From assembly GCF_024752355.1 (NCBI RefSeq), contig NZ_JANTHZ010000003.1:248001-312000 (forward strand): a DNA stretch of 64,000 nucleotides. The letters are read 5' to 3'. Origin of the DNA: Ancylobacter mangrovi. GTDB lineage: Bacteria; Pseudomonadota; Alphaproteobacteria; Rhizobiales; Xanthobacteraceae. The position numbers and the translations under genes were made by a program. This document shows positions 7,582 through 15,526 of this stretch, in pieces. Position 1 is the first letter of the stretch. Every line of letters starts with the position of its first letter. Under the pieces are notes generated by a model. That model was not told the origin of the DNA. It did no database searches and was given only the letters and a program-made list of their open reading frames with translations.

Positions 7582-8445
7582 ATGACGCTCTCCCGCCTTG
7601 CCCCGCGACTGGCGCCCTATCTGCAGGCGATGCCGCTGACGCTGATCCTGGCCGCGTTCCTGGTGCTGCCGATCGCCACCATCGTCATGGTGAGCTTCTG
7701 GGACTACGACTCGATCCGGATCTTCCCGGCCTTCGTCTTCACCAACTACCAGGAGACGATCACCTCGCCGGTGACCTGGAGCACCTACATCAACACGCTG
7801 AAATACACCGTCATCGTGTGGGCGCTGACGCTGGTGATCGGCTTCTGGGTCGCCTACTACCTCGCCTTCCACATCCGCACGGCGACGACGCAGATGGTGC
7901 TGTTCCTGATCTGCACCATCCCGTTCCTGACCTCGAACATCATCCGCATGATCTCGTGGATCCCGTTCCTCGGCCGCAACGGGCTGCTCAACCAGACGAT
8001 GATGAGTCTCGGCATCATCCACCAGCCGCTTGAATTCCTGCTGTTCTCGGACTTCGCGGTGGTGCTCGCCATGGTGCACCTCTACACGCTGTTCATGGTG
8101 ACGCCGATCTTCAACACGCTGATGCGCATCGACCGCTCGCTGATCGAGGCGGCGCGCGACGCCGGCGCCAGCGCGTTCCAGATCCTCACCAACGTCATCA
8201 TCCCGCTCGCCAAGCCGGGCATCGCCATCGGCTCGATCTTCGTGGTGACGCTGGTGATGGGCGACTTCATCACCGTGCGCTTCATGTCCGGCGGGCAGTC
8301 GGCCTCGGTCGGGCTGATGATGGCGAACCAGATCGCGCTGCTGCAGTACCCGGCCGCGGCGGCCAATGCGGTGATCCTGCTGATCCTGGTGCTGCTGCTG
8401 GTCGGGGGCATCCTGCGCATCGTCAATATCCGCAAGGAGCTGTGA
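7582..8445 (+). CDS. ABC transporter permease, PotB type
   Basis: This 287-residue inner-membrane protein has about six hydrophobic segments and the permease coupling motif EAARDAGASAFQILTNVIIP near residues 190-210. The start ATG is followed by TLSRLAPRLAPYLQAMP, just before the first membrane segment; the in-frame sequence upstream is not membrane-like and overlaps the palindromic spacer. It ends one base before the start of the second permease, so the two are translationally coupled and form the heterodimeric channel of the polyamine-type importer. Confidence 0.88.
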   Translation: MTLSRLAPRLAPYLQAMPLTLILAAFLVLPIATIVMVSFWDYDSIRIFPAFVFTNYQETITSPVTWSTYINTLKYTVIVWALTLVIGFWVAYYLAFHIRTATTQMVLFLICTIPFLTSNIIRMISWIPFLGRNGLLNQTMMSLGIIHQPLEFLLFSDFAVVLAMVHLYTLFMVTPIFNTLMRIDRSLIEAARDAGASAFQILTNVIIPLAKPGIAIGSIFVVTLVMGDFITVRFMSGGQSASVGLMMANQIALLQYPAAAANAVILLILVLLLVGGILRIVNIRKEL

Positions 8446-8446
8446 G

Positions 8447-9277
8447 ATGAATTCCGAGCGGCGCGGCCCCGGCTTCTACGTGCTCACTGCCTTCTTCGTG
8501 CTGTTCGTGCTGTTCCTCTACGGGCCGCTGACGACGATCTTCATCCTCTCGTTCCAGGGCCCGAACGGGGGCCTGACCTTCCCGATGAACGGGAGCTCGC
8601 TGCGCTGGTTCGAGAACCTTCTGTTCGAGCAGCAGGCGGTGGGCGACTTCGGCGGCGCCTTCTCGCGCTCGCTGATGCTCGGGTTGATGACCATGGCGAC
8701 CACGGTGGTGGTCTCGCTCCTGGCGGGGCTCGCCTTCCGCCGCCGCTTCCTCGGCGCGGGGCCGCTGTTCTATCTCACCATCGCCAGCCTGATCGTGCCC
8801 TCGATCCTGATCTCGCTCGGCATCGGCCTCGCCTTCAACGTGGCCGGGCTGGAGCCGGCCTGGTACTCCTCCGGCTTCGGCGCGCACCTCACCTGGACGC
8901 TGCCCTTCGGCCTGCTGATCATGTTCGCGGTCTTCAACCGCTTCAACCCGGCCTATGAGGAGGCGGCGCGGGACCTCGGCGCCTCGCCCTGGCAGACCTT
9001 CGCGCATGTGGTGCTGCCGATCATCCTGCCGAGCCTGATCGGCGTCGGCCTGTTCGGCTTCACCCTCTCCTATGACGAGTTCGCCCGCACGCTGATGACC
9101 TCGGGCTCGTTCAACACGCTGCCGCTCGAGATCTATGGCATGACCACCAACGTCACCACGCCGGTGCTCTATGCGCTCGGCACGCTGACCACGGTGTTTT
9201 CGATGGCGATCATCGTGGTGGCGCTGGCGAGCATCGCCGTGCTGCGCCGGCGCCGGGCGCGCCGCGTCGCGGGGTGA
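8447..9277 (+). CDS. ABC transporter permease, PotC type
   Basis: This 276-residue membrane protein pairs with the preceding permease. It has about six membrane segments and the coupling motif EAARDLGASPWQTFAHVVLP. The start codon follows the preceding stop after one base. It ends with a basic tail (RRRRARRVAG). It is the last gene of the importer operon. Confidence 0.88.
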   Translation: MNSERRGPGFYVLTAFFVLFVLFLYGPLTTIFILSFQGPNGGLTFPMNGSSLRWFENLLFEQQAVGDFGGAFSRSLMLGLMTMATTVVVSLLAGLAFRRRFLGAGPLFYLTIASLIVPSILISLGIGLAFNVAGLEPAWYSSGFGAHLTWTLPFGLLIMFAVFNRFNPAYEEAARDLGASPWQTFAHVVLPIILPSLIGVGLFGFTLSYDEFARTLMTSGSFNTLPLEIYGMTTNVTTPVLYALGTLTTVFSMAIIVVALASIAVLRRRRARRVAG

Positions 9278-9439
9278 TGACCCTGGGGCAGGTGGCCGGC
9301 GAAAAGCCGTCCCCGGATCGGTAAGGAACCGGATACTCCATGGCGCGTTGAGGCCGGAAAATGTTGACGGTTGACGACGTCAGCAAGGGCGAGCCGAATA
9401 GGGGCTGGTCCGAAGGGCCGAAACGGGAGGGAAAATGCC

Positions 9440-9661
9440 ATGAACATCTGCACCAGCACGCGCACAATCTGCGATCTGATCCAGGAAGTGGCGAAGGACA
9501 GCAGCAAGCACGCGCTGACGATCAAGCTGCGCAGCGGCGACACGGTTACCGCCTACGGCCCGATCGAGGTCGCCGACCGCTTCATGCTGTGCCGGCTGCA
9601 CGACAACAACTATCAGGGCAACCAGCTCATCGCGCTCGACACGATCGAATTCATCCGCTGA
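9440..9661 (+). CDS. Small protein of unknown function
   Basis: This 73-residue protein (MNICTSTRTICDLIQEVAK...) has no signal peptide or membrane segment. The ATG is preceded by GGGAGGGAAAATGCC, a good ribosome binding site. Its composition is balanced and its third codon positions are GC-rich like its neighbours, so it looks real. Predicted beta-rich segments (ALTIKLRSGDTVTAYGPIEV) resemble a small barrel, but I do not recognise a family. It stands alone, 162 nt after the importer operon. Confidence 0.6.
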   Translation: MNICTSTRTICDLIQEVAKDSSKHALTIKLRSGDTVTAYGPIEVADRFMLCRLHDNNYQGNQLIALDTIEFIR

Positions 9662-9841
9662 GCTTCCGGCCGCCCGCCGGCGCGGGACCCGTCCTCGTCA
9701 GCCGCCCGTCCGCGCCTTCACGCCCGCGCATCCCCGCCCGATGCCGCCGCGACTTCGCGCGGCTACGCCTGTGCGCCACCGCGTCCGTGCCCGTGCGCCC
9801 GGCATCCGCGCAATGTGATCCGCTCCTCCCCCACGCGCGTA

Positions 9842-9853
9842 GTATGATCATAC
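9842..9853. promoter_or_regulatory. Perfect 12-bp palindrome upstream of a small secreted protein
   Basis: GTATGATCATAC is a perfect palindrome 48 nt before the next start codon. It is one of the few AT-richer spots in this stretch and could be an operator. Its two halves equal NikR half-sites, but without the 16-nt spacer NikR needs, so another protein would have to bind it. Confidence 0.3.
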
Positions 9854-9901
9854 GTCCGCCGCCGACGGAGCGGGCGCCCACCTAGCGTGCCGAGGCTCAT
9901 C

Positions 9902-10189
9902 ATGCGTGCCGTCCTGTTCGCCCTCGCGTTCCCCCTCGCCGCGTCGCCGGCGCTCGCCCAGTCGATGCCGAACTCGCTCGACCTGAGCTGCGCCGCCGCC
10001 TTCGACATGGTCCGCCAGAAGGGCGCGGTGGTGATGGCCACCGGGCCGAATATCTATGACCGCTACGTCTCGGACCAGCGCTATTGCGGGCTGGCCGAGA
10101 CCACCTTCCCGGTCTGGATACAGACCTCGGACATGAAGCAGTGCTTCGTCGGCTATCGCTGCCGCGAGCCGATGGTCCGCAATCGCTGA
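9902..10189 (+). CDS. Small secreted protein of unknown function
   Basis: This 95-residue protein begins with a clear Sec signal peptide (MRAVLFALAFPLAASPALAQ), with cleavage likely after ALA. The mature part of about 75 residues has four cysteines (in LSCAAAF, RYCGLAE, QCFVGY and YRCREP), which suggests two periplasmic disulfides. The ATG is preferred because it opens the signal peptide; a GTG 15 nt upstream is possible. No family is recognised and the neighbours give no hint. Confidence 0.6.
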   Translation: MRAVLFALAFPLAASPALAQSMPNSLDLSCAAAFDMVRQKGAVVMATGPNIYDRYVSDQRYCGLAETTFPVWIQTSDMKQCFVGYRCREPMVRNR

Positions 10190-10351
10190 GCGACTTCCTC
10201 CTCCGCTACGACGCTACCCGGGTGCCGCCTTGGGGCGGGTCCGGCGCACCCGCGCGGCGGCACGACGCCCCGCGCGGACTGCGCATTCGGTTATCCGTCC
10301 TTCGGAACCGATCAATCAGCGCCGGCCGACCGGCGTAGGCTTTCCCTTGCG

Positions 10352-10367
10352 ATGCCGCCTGCGGCAT
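10352..10367. promoter_or_regulatory. Short palindrome just before the carnitine/choline-binding protein gene
   Basis: ATGCCGC and GCGGCAT flank CT, giving 7-bp perfect arms, 23 nt before the start codon. It may be an operator or a 5' mRNA hairpin. No direct evidence distinguishes the two. Confidence 0.25.
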
Positions 10368-10390
10368 GATCGCCAACATGGGGAACAGCA

Positions 10391-11335
10391 ATGATTTCAC
10401 GCAGTCTCGTTGCCTGCCTCAGCTTGTCCGCCGCGCTCATCGCGTCGCCGGCCTTCGCCAGCGACCCGGCCGCGTGCGCCAAGCCCCGCTTCTCCGACGT
10501 CGGCTGGACCGACATCACGGCCACAACCGAGATCGCCCGCCAGGTGCTGGACGGGCTCGGCTACAAGCCGGAAGTCTCCATCCTGTCGGTCGCCATCACC
10601 TTCAAGTCGCTGGAGAACGGCGACCGCGACGTCTTCCTCGGCAACTGGATGCCGCTGCAGGAGCCAAGCCAGGTGCCGCTGGTCAAGGCCGGCAAGATCG
10701 AGGTGGTCGCGACCAATCTCGAGGGCGCGCGGATCGGCTTTGCCACCTCCAAGGACGCCTATGATGCCGGGCTCAAGACCTATGCCGACATCGCCAAGTT
10801 CAAGGACAAGCTCGACGGCAAGATCTACGGCATTGAGGCGGGGAGCGGGGCGAACGCTACCATCTCCAAGATGATCGCCGCCAACGACTTCGAGCTGAAA
10901 GGCTTCGACCTGGTCGAATCGAGCGAGCAGGGCATGCTGGCGCAGGTGGCGCAGAAGATCCGGCAGAAGGAGCCGGTGGTGTTCTTCGGCTGGCGCCCGC
11001 ACCCGATGAACGTCAATCTGCCGATCGCCTATCTCAGCGACGGCCACGACGTGTTCGGCCCCAATGACGGCGGCGCCACCGTGCTCACCCTGACCCGGCC
11101 GGGCTATGTGAAGGAGTGCCCGAATGTCGGCCGTTTCCTCACCAACCTCGTCTTCGACGTGGCGATGGAGGACCGGTTGATGAGCGACATCCTCGACAAG
11201 GGCATGCAGCCGGAAGCGGCAGTGCGGGCCTGGATCAAGGAGAACCCGGCCATTCTCGACAAGTGGCTCGACGGCGTCACCACGCTCGACGGCAAGCCCG
11301 GCCTGCCGGCGGTGAAGAGCGGGCTCGGTCTCTAG
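10391..11335 (+). CDS. Choline/betaine/carnitine-type ABC substrate-binding protein (OpuAC/ChoX family)
   Basis: This 314-residue periplasmic binding protein has a signal peptide ending at SPAFA (about residue 23). The family is shown by VGWTDITATTEIARQVLDGLGY, VFLGNWMP and FFGWRPHPMNVN, which resemble ChoX and the carnitine-specific CaiX of Pseudomonas. Trp residues in the WTD and NWMP segments probably form the aromatic box for a trimethylammonium group. No ATPase or permease gene is adjacent, as with stand-alone CaiX. Genes for carnitine breakdown follow within 2 kb, so carnitine is the favoured ligand, with choline or betaine as alternatives. Confidence 0.85.
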   Translation: MISRSLVACLSLSAALIASPAFASDPAACAKPRFSDVGWTDITATTEIARQVLDGLGYKPEVSILSVAITFKSLENGDRDVFLGNWMPLQEPSQVPLVKAGKIEVVATNLEGARIGFATSKDAYDAGLKTYADIAKFKDKLDGKIYGIEAGSGANATISKMIAANDFELKGFDLVESSEQGMLAQVAQKIRQKEPVVFFGWRPHPMNVNLPIAYLSDGHDVFGPNDGGATVLTLTRPGYVKECPNVGRFLTNLVFDVAMEDRLMSDILDKGMQPEAAVRAWIKENPAILDKWLDGVTTLDGKPGLPAVKSGLGL

Positions 11336-11485
11336 GCCGCCCCGGGGTGGCGACCGCTCCGCCCGAGGCGCCTGCGGGCTATCTTCAAAGCACCGTCCGG
11401 CGGACCCGCGTCCGCCGGATGTGCGTTGTCGGAAGGGGTCCACGCGCGGTGGGTCCCTTATGCCGTGCCGGAGCCGGGAGGTGTC

Positions 11486-11884
11486 ATGACCCGCGACGAA
11501 CTTTGCGCGACCTATCGCGGCTATATCGCCTGCCTCAACGCGCGGGAACTCGACCGGCTCGGCACCTTCGTCGACGAGGTGGTGGATTATAACGGCGCGG
11601 GCATCGGCCTCGCCGGCTATCGCGCCATGCTGGAAGAGGACTTCCGGGCGATCCCCGACCTGCGCTTTTCGATCGGGCTCCTGATGTGCGATCCGCCGCG
11701 CATCGCCTGCCGCCTCGACTTCGACTGCACGCCGGCCGGCCTGCTGTTCGGCCTTCCCGTCAACGGCCGGCGCGTCACCTTCACCGAGAACGTGTTCTAT
11801 GAGTTCGACGCCGGGCGCATCCGCAGGGTCTGGTCGGTCATCGACAAGGCTGCGGTGGGGGCTGCTGTGGCGGGCCAGCTCTGA
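11486..11884 (+). CDS. SnoaL-like / ester cyclase family protein
   Basis: This 132-residue protein has the NTF2-like cone fold pattern of the SnoaL family: TRDELCATYRGYIACLNARELDRLGTFVDEVVDYNG at the start, then FRAIPDLRF and a C-terminal FTENVFYEFDAGRIRRVWSVIDK. Such proteins are small cyclases, isomerases or binding proteins, and the substrate cannot be read from sequence. The ATG follows GGGAGGTGTC, a strong ribosome binding site. It lies between the binding-protein gene and the regulator of the carnitine unit. Confidence 0.7.
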   Translation: MTRDELCATYRGYIACLNARELDRLGTFVDEVVDYNGAGIGLAGYRAMLEEDFRAIPDLRFSIGLLMCDPPRIACRLDFDCTPAGLLFGLPVNGRRVTFTENVFYEFDAGRIRRVWSVIDKAAVGAAVAGQL

Positions 11885-11893
11885 GCCGGCCGG

Positions 11894-12859
11894 CTAGAGC
11901 CGCGCGCGGCGCGCCGCCGAAGGCGGGGTGCCGAACTGGCGCCGATAGGCGCGCGAGAGCGAGGCGATGGCGGAAAAGCCGGTGCGCTCGGCGATGTCGG
12001 CGATGGGAAGGCTGGTGTCGAGCACCAGCCGCCGCGCCGCGTTCAGCCGCAGCGCGACGTAGTACGCGCCGGGCGAAGCGTCGACAGTCTTGAGGAACAG
12101 CGTCTCCAGCGCCCGGGTCGAGATGCCGACCCGCCGGGCGATGGCGGCGACCGTCACCGGGCGGTCGATATGGGTTTCCATGATGCGGATCGCCTCCGCC
12201 ACCCGCGGCTCGTGCCAGCGAATGCGGCCGAGCGAGACGATGGGCTGGACGTCCGAGCCGGTGCGCATCTCCTCGTAGATGTAGAGGCTGGCGACGTCGA
12301 GCGCGGCGGAATAGCCGTTGCGGGCGCGGATCAGCGACAGCATGCAGTCGAGCGCCGGCGTGGCGCCGCCGGTGGTGAATACCGGCTCGTCGACGACGAA
12401 GCGGTCCGGCTGCACGTCGACATGGGGGAAGCGGGCGGCAAAGTCTTCGAGGTCCTCCCAGTGGGTGGTGGCGCGGCGCCCGTCGAGCAGGCCGGCGAAG
12501 CCCATCAGCCACGGCCCGGATTCGATGCCGCCGACGATGCGCGAGCGGGCGGCGCCGGCGCGCAGCGCCTTGAGGATGCGCGGGGTGGCATAGGTCGCGG
12601 CCTCGAAGGCGGCGCTCACGATCAGCGCGTCCTGCCGCGCCGCCGGGTCGAACGCGCCCTCGACCGGGATCGGCAGGCCGCAGCTCGCCGTCGGCATCGT
12701 GCCGTCCATCGACACCAGCTTCCAGCGATAGGCCGTGCGCCCGAGCACCCGGTTGGCGCCGCGCATCGGGTCGAGCGTCGCCGCCAGCGAGAGCAGCGAC
12801 AGGCCCGGGAACAGCAGCAGGGTGACGTCCAGCGGCTCGTCGGAATGGGTGAAGACCAT
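11894..12859 (-). CDS. GlxA/CdhR-type AraC-family regulator of carnitine catabolism
   Basis: This 321-residue regulator has an N-terminal DJ-1/PfpI-like domain (about residues 8-175, with LLLFPGLSLLSLAATLDPM) and a C-terminal AraC domain with two helix-turn-helix units (about 225-315, RPVTVAAIARRVGISTRALE). This architecture is that of GlxA, GbdR and CdhR, which activate glycine betaine and carnitine genes. It is divergent from the carnitine-degrading genes, with 107 nt between starts. The start ATG precedes VFTHSDEPLDVT; an in-frame upstream start would extend into the shared promoter region. Confidence 0.85.
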   Translation of the reverse strand: MVFTHSDEPLDVTLLLFPGLSLLSLAATLDPMRGANRVLGRTAYRWKLVSMDGTMPTASCGLPIPVEGAFDPAARQDALIVSAAFEAATYATPRILKALRAGAARSRIVGGIESGPWLMGFAGLLDGRRATTHWEDLEDFAARFPHVDVQPDRFVVDEPVFTTGGATPALDCMLSLIRARNGYSAALDVASLYIYEEMRTGSDVQPIVSLGRIRWHEPRVAEAIRIMETHIDRPVTVAAIARRVGISTRALETLFLKTVDASPGAYYVALRLNAARRLVLDTSLPIADIAERTGFSAIASLSRAYRRQFGTPPSAARRARL

Positions 12860-12885
12860 GGCTTCGCGAAGTGTCAAATCCGGTG

Positions 12886-12899
12886 CGCAAACAGTTGCG
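12886..12899. promoter_or_regulatory. Dyad in the divergent carnitine promoter region
   Basis: CGCAA-ACAG-TTGCG is a perfect 5-bp inverted repeat with a 4-nt centre, between the regulator gene and the beta-keto-acid cleavage enzyme gene. The same dyad with another centre (CGCAA-CCTC-TTGCG) lies between upp and URC1. It may be the binding site of the adjacent regulator or of a wider regulator. Confidence 0.35.
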
Positions 12900-12966
12900 T
12901 CACGGTTCGGCTTTGCCGTCAAGCTTCCCCTGTCCCGCACCGCGCGGGCCAGCCCGGAGCCAGCCC

Positions 12967-13869
12967 ATGCCCCTGTCTATGAACCGCGATGTCTTCATCA
13001 CCTGCGCCGTCACCGGTGCGGGCGACACGGCCGGGCGCTCGCCCCACGTGCCGGTGACGCCGAAAGAGATCGCCGAGAGCGCGATCGACGCGGCGAAGGC
13101 CGGTGCGGCCGTGGTGCACTGCCATGTGCGCGACCCCGAGACCGGAGCCGCCTCGCGCCGGCCCGAGCTCTACCGCGAGGTGACCGACCGCATCCGCTCG
13201 GCCGATGTCGACGTGGTGGTGAACCTCACCGCCGGCATGGGCGGGGACCTCGTCTTCGGCGGGGTGGAGGCGCCGTTCCCGGTCAACCCGGCGGGCACCG
13301 ACATGGCCGGCGCCACCGAGCGCGTCGCCCATGTCGCCGAATGCCTGCCGGAGATCTGCACGCTCGACTGCGGCACCATGAACTTCAATCTCGGCGACTA
13401 CGTCATGACCAACACGCCGGCCATGCTGCGCGAGATGGCGCGGCAGATGACGGCGCTCGGCGTGCGCCCGGAGATCGAGGCATTCGACACCGGCCATCTG
13501 TGGTTCGCCCGCCAGCTCGTCGAGGAGGGGCTGATCGAGGAGCCGGTGCTGATCCAGCTCTGCATGGGCATTCCCTGGGGCGCACCGGACGACCTCAACA
13601 CCTATATGGCGATGGTCAACAACCTGCCGGCGGGCTGGACCTTCTCGGCGTTCTCGATCGGGCGCAACGCGCTCGCCTACCCGGCCGCCGCGGTGCTGGC
13701 GGGCGGCAATGTCCGGGTCGGGCTGGAGGACAACCTCTATGCCGGCAAGGGCCAGCTCGCCACCAACGCGCAGCTGGTGGAGAAGGCGGCGGGCGTGGTG
13801 ACGGGCATGGGCGCGCGCCTCATCGGCCCCGCCGAGGTGCGCGAGAAGCTGAAGCTGGTGAAGCGCTGA
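12967..13869 (+). CDS. Beta-keto-acid cleavage enzyme (BKACE, DUF849), likely 3-dehydrocarnitine-specific
   Basis: This 300-residue TIM-barrel enzyme condenses a beta-keto acid with acetyl-CoA and splits off acetoacetate. For 3-dehydrocarnitine the other product is betainyl-CoA. Metal ligands are visible in HCHVRDPETG (H51, H53), with conserved NLTAGMGGD and FDTGHLWFA. The ATG has GGAG 7 nt upstream; a second ATG 12 nt later is possible. The next gene encodes carnitine dehydrogenase fused to a thioesterase, which makes the substrate and consumes the product, so the specificity is well supported by context. Confidence 0.88.
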   Translation: MPLSMNRDVFITCAVTGAGDTAGRSPHVPVTPKEIAESAIDAAKAGAAVVHCHVRDPETGAASRRPELYREVTDRIRSADVDVVVNLTAGMGGDLVFGGVEAPFPVNPAGTDMAGATERVAHVAECLPEICTLDCGTMNFNLGDYVMTNTPAMLREMARQMTALGVRPEIEAFDTGHLWFARQLVEEGLIEEPVLIQLCMGIPWGAPDDLNTYMAMVNNLPAGWTFSAFSIGRNALAYPAAAVLAGGNVRVGLEDNLYAGKGQLATNAQLVEKAAGVVTGMGARLIGPAEVREKLKLVKR

Positions 13870-13879
13870 GGAGACGGAC

Positions 13880-15406
13880 ATGACGCGACTGGCACCCATC
13901 TGCCGCGCCGCCTGCATCGGCGGGGGCGTCATCGGCGGCGGCTGGATCGCCCGCTTCCTGCTGGCCGGCATCGACGTGACGGTGTTCGACCCGCACCCGG
14001 AGGCGCAGCGCATCGTCGGCGAGGTGATCGCCAATGCCGAGCGCGCCTATGGGCTGCTGACGCAGGCGCCGCTGCCCCCGCGCGGGCGGCTCGCCTTCTG
14101 CGCCAGCCTCGAGGAGGCGGTGAAGGATGCCGAATGGGTGCAGGAGAGCGTGCCCGAGCGGCTCGACCTCAAGCGTTCCGTGCTGGCACAGATCGACGCC
14201 GCGGCGCCGGCGGGAGCGCTGATCGGCTCCTCCACGTCCGGGCTGCTCCCCTCCGATCTTCAGGCGGGGCTGGCCCACTCCGAAAGGCTGTTCGTCGCCC
14301 ATCCCTACAACCCGGTCTATCTGCTGCCGCTGGCCGAGATCGTCGGCGGCCGGGCGACGGTGCCGGACACGATCGAGCGGGCGAAGGCGGTGCTGGACGC
14401 GATCGGCATGAAGGGTGTGGTCATCGCCCGCGAGATCGAGGCCTTTGTCGGCGACCGGCTGCTGGAGGCGCTGTGGCGCGAGGCGCTGTGGCTGATCAAG
14501 GACGACATCTGCGACGTCGAGACGCTCGACGACGTGATCCGCTACTCGTTCGGCTTGCGCTGGGCGCAGATGGGCCTGTTCCAGACCTACCGCATCGCCG
14601 GCGGGGAGGCCGGCATGCGCCATTTCCTCGCCCAGTTCGGCCCCTGCCTCAAATGGCCGTGGACCAGATTGACCGACGTGGTGAATCTCGACGACGCGCT
14701 GGTGGAGAAGATCGGCGCGCAGTCGGATGCGCAGGCGGGCGGGCTGTCGATCCGCGAGCTGGAGCGCATCCGCGACGAGAACCTGGTCGGCATCCTGCAG
14801 GCGCTGAAGGCGGGCGATGGCGGGGCCGGCTGGGGCGCCGGCGCGCTGCTGGCCGATTTCGAGCACCGGCTGCTCGCCGGGGCGCGGGCGCCGGCCGCGG
14901 CGGACCCGTCCGGCCCGCTCGAACTGCTGGAGTGCCGGGTCTCGCCAGCCTGGATCGACTATAACGGCCACATGACCGAGCACCGCTACCTGCAGGTGTT
15001 CGGCGACACCACGGATGCGCTGCTGCGGCTGATCGGCGTCGACCTCGCCTATGTCGAGGCCGGGCACAGCTACTACACGGTGGAGACCCATATGCGCCAT
15101 CTCGACGAGGCGCACCTCGGCGAGACGCTCCGCACGACCTGCCAGATCCTCGCGATGGACGACAAGCGCATCCACCTGTTCCACCGGCTGTTCGCGGTGG
15201 CGGGGCGCGAGGGTGTGGAGCGCGAGGTGGCGAGCGCCGAGCAGATGCTGCTGCATGTCGATGTGGCGGCCGGGCGCGCCGGCCCGGCGCCGGAGGCGGT
15301 GCTGGCCCGGCTGCGTCCGATCGCCGACGCCCATGCGCGGCTCGCCATGCCCGAGGGCGCCGGCCGCTCGGTCGGCGCGAAGCGGGTGGCCGCCGTCGCG
15401 GAGTGA
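13880..15406 (+). CDS. L-carnitine dehydrogenase fused to a hotdog thioesterase
   Basis: This 508-residue protein has two parts. Residues 1 to about 320 are a 3-hydroxyacyl-CoA dehydrogenase-like NAD enzyme (CIGGGVIGGGWIARFLLAG at 12-30, FVAHPYNPVYLLPLAEIVGG in the middle) that oxidises L-carnitine to 3-dehydrocarnitine. Residues from about 350 on form a hotdog thioesterase (VSPAWIDYNGHMTEHRYLQV) expected to hydrolyse betainyl-CoA to glycine betaine. With the preceding cleavage enzyme this gives the whole route from carnitine to betaine in two genes. It starts 10 nt after that gene with GGAGACGG upstream. Similar fusions are known in rhizobia. Confidence 0.9.
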   Translation: MTRLAPICRAACIGGGVIGGGWIARFLLAGIDVTVFDPHPEAQRIVGEVIANAERAYGLLTQAPLPPRGRLAFCASLEEAVKDAEWVQESVPERLDLKRSVLAQIDAAAPAGALIGSSTSGLLPSDLQAGLAHSERLFVAHPYNPVYLLPLAEIVGGRATVPDTIERAKAVLDAIGMKGVVIAREIEAFVGDRLLEALWREALWLIKDDICDVETLDDVIRYSFGLRWAQMGLFQTYRIAGGEAGMRHFLAQFGPCLKWPWTRLTDVVNLDDALVEKIGAQSDAQAGGLSIRELERIRDENLVGILQALKAGDGGAGWGAGALLADFEHRLLAGARAPAAADPSGPLELLECRVSPAWIDYNGHMTEHRYLQVFGDTTDALLRLIGVDLAYVEAGHSYYTVETHMRHLDEAHLGETLRTTCQILAMDDKRIHLFHRLFAVAGREGVEREVASAEQMLLHVDVAAGRAGPAPEAVLARLRPIADAHARLAMPEGAGRSVGAKRVAAVAE

Positions 15407-15526
15407 AGGGCGGCGGTTGCCGCCCTCGGTGGCGGTCGGTCGGCGGGTGGCGTCGAGCCGCCAGATCCAGCTCACCATCGGCACCCTCCCTGCGAGTGCG
15501 CCGTCGGCGAGCGCCGGGGCGGTGCC

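Noticed and set aside
12871..12966. N-terminal extension of the beta-keto-acid cleavage enzyme
   Set aside because: The in-frame extension covers the divergent promoter and has no family similarity, while a later ATG has a good ribosome binding site.
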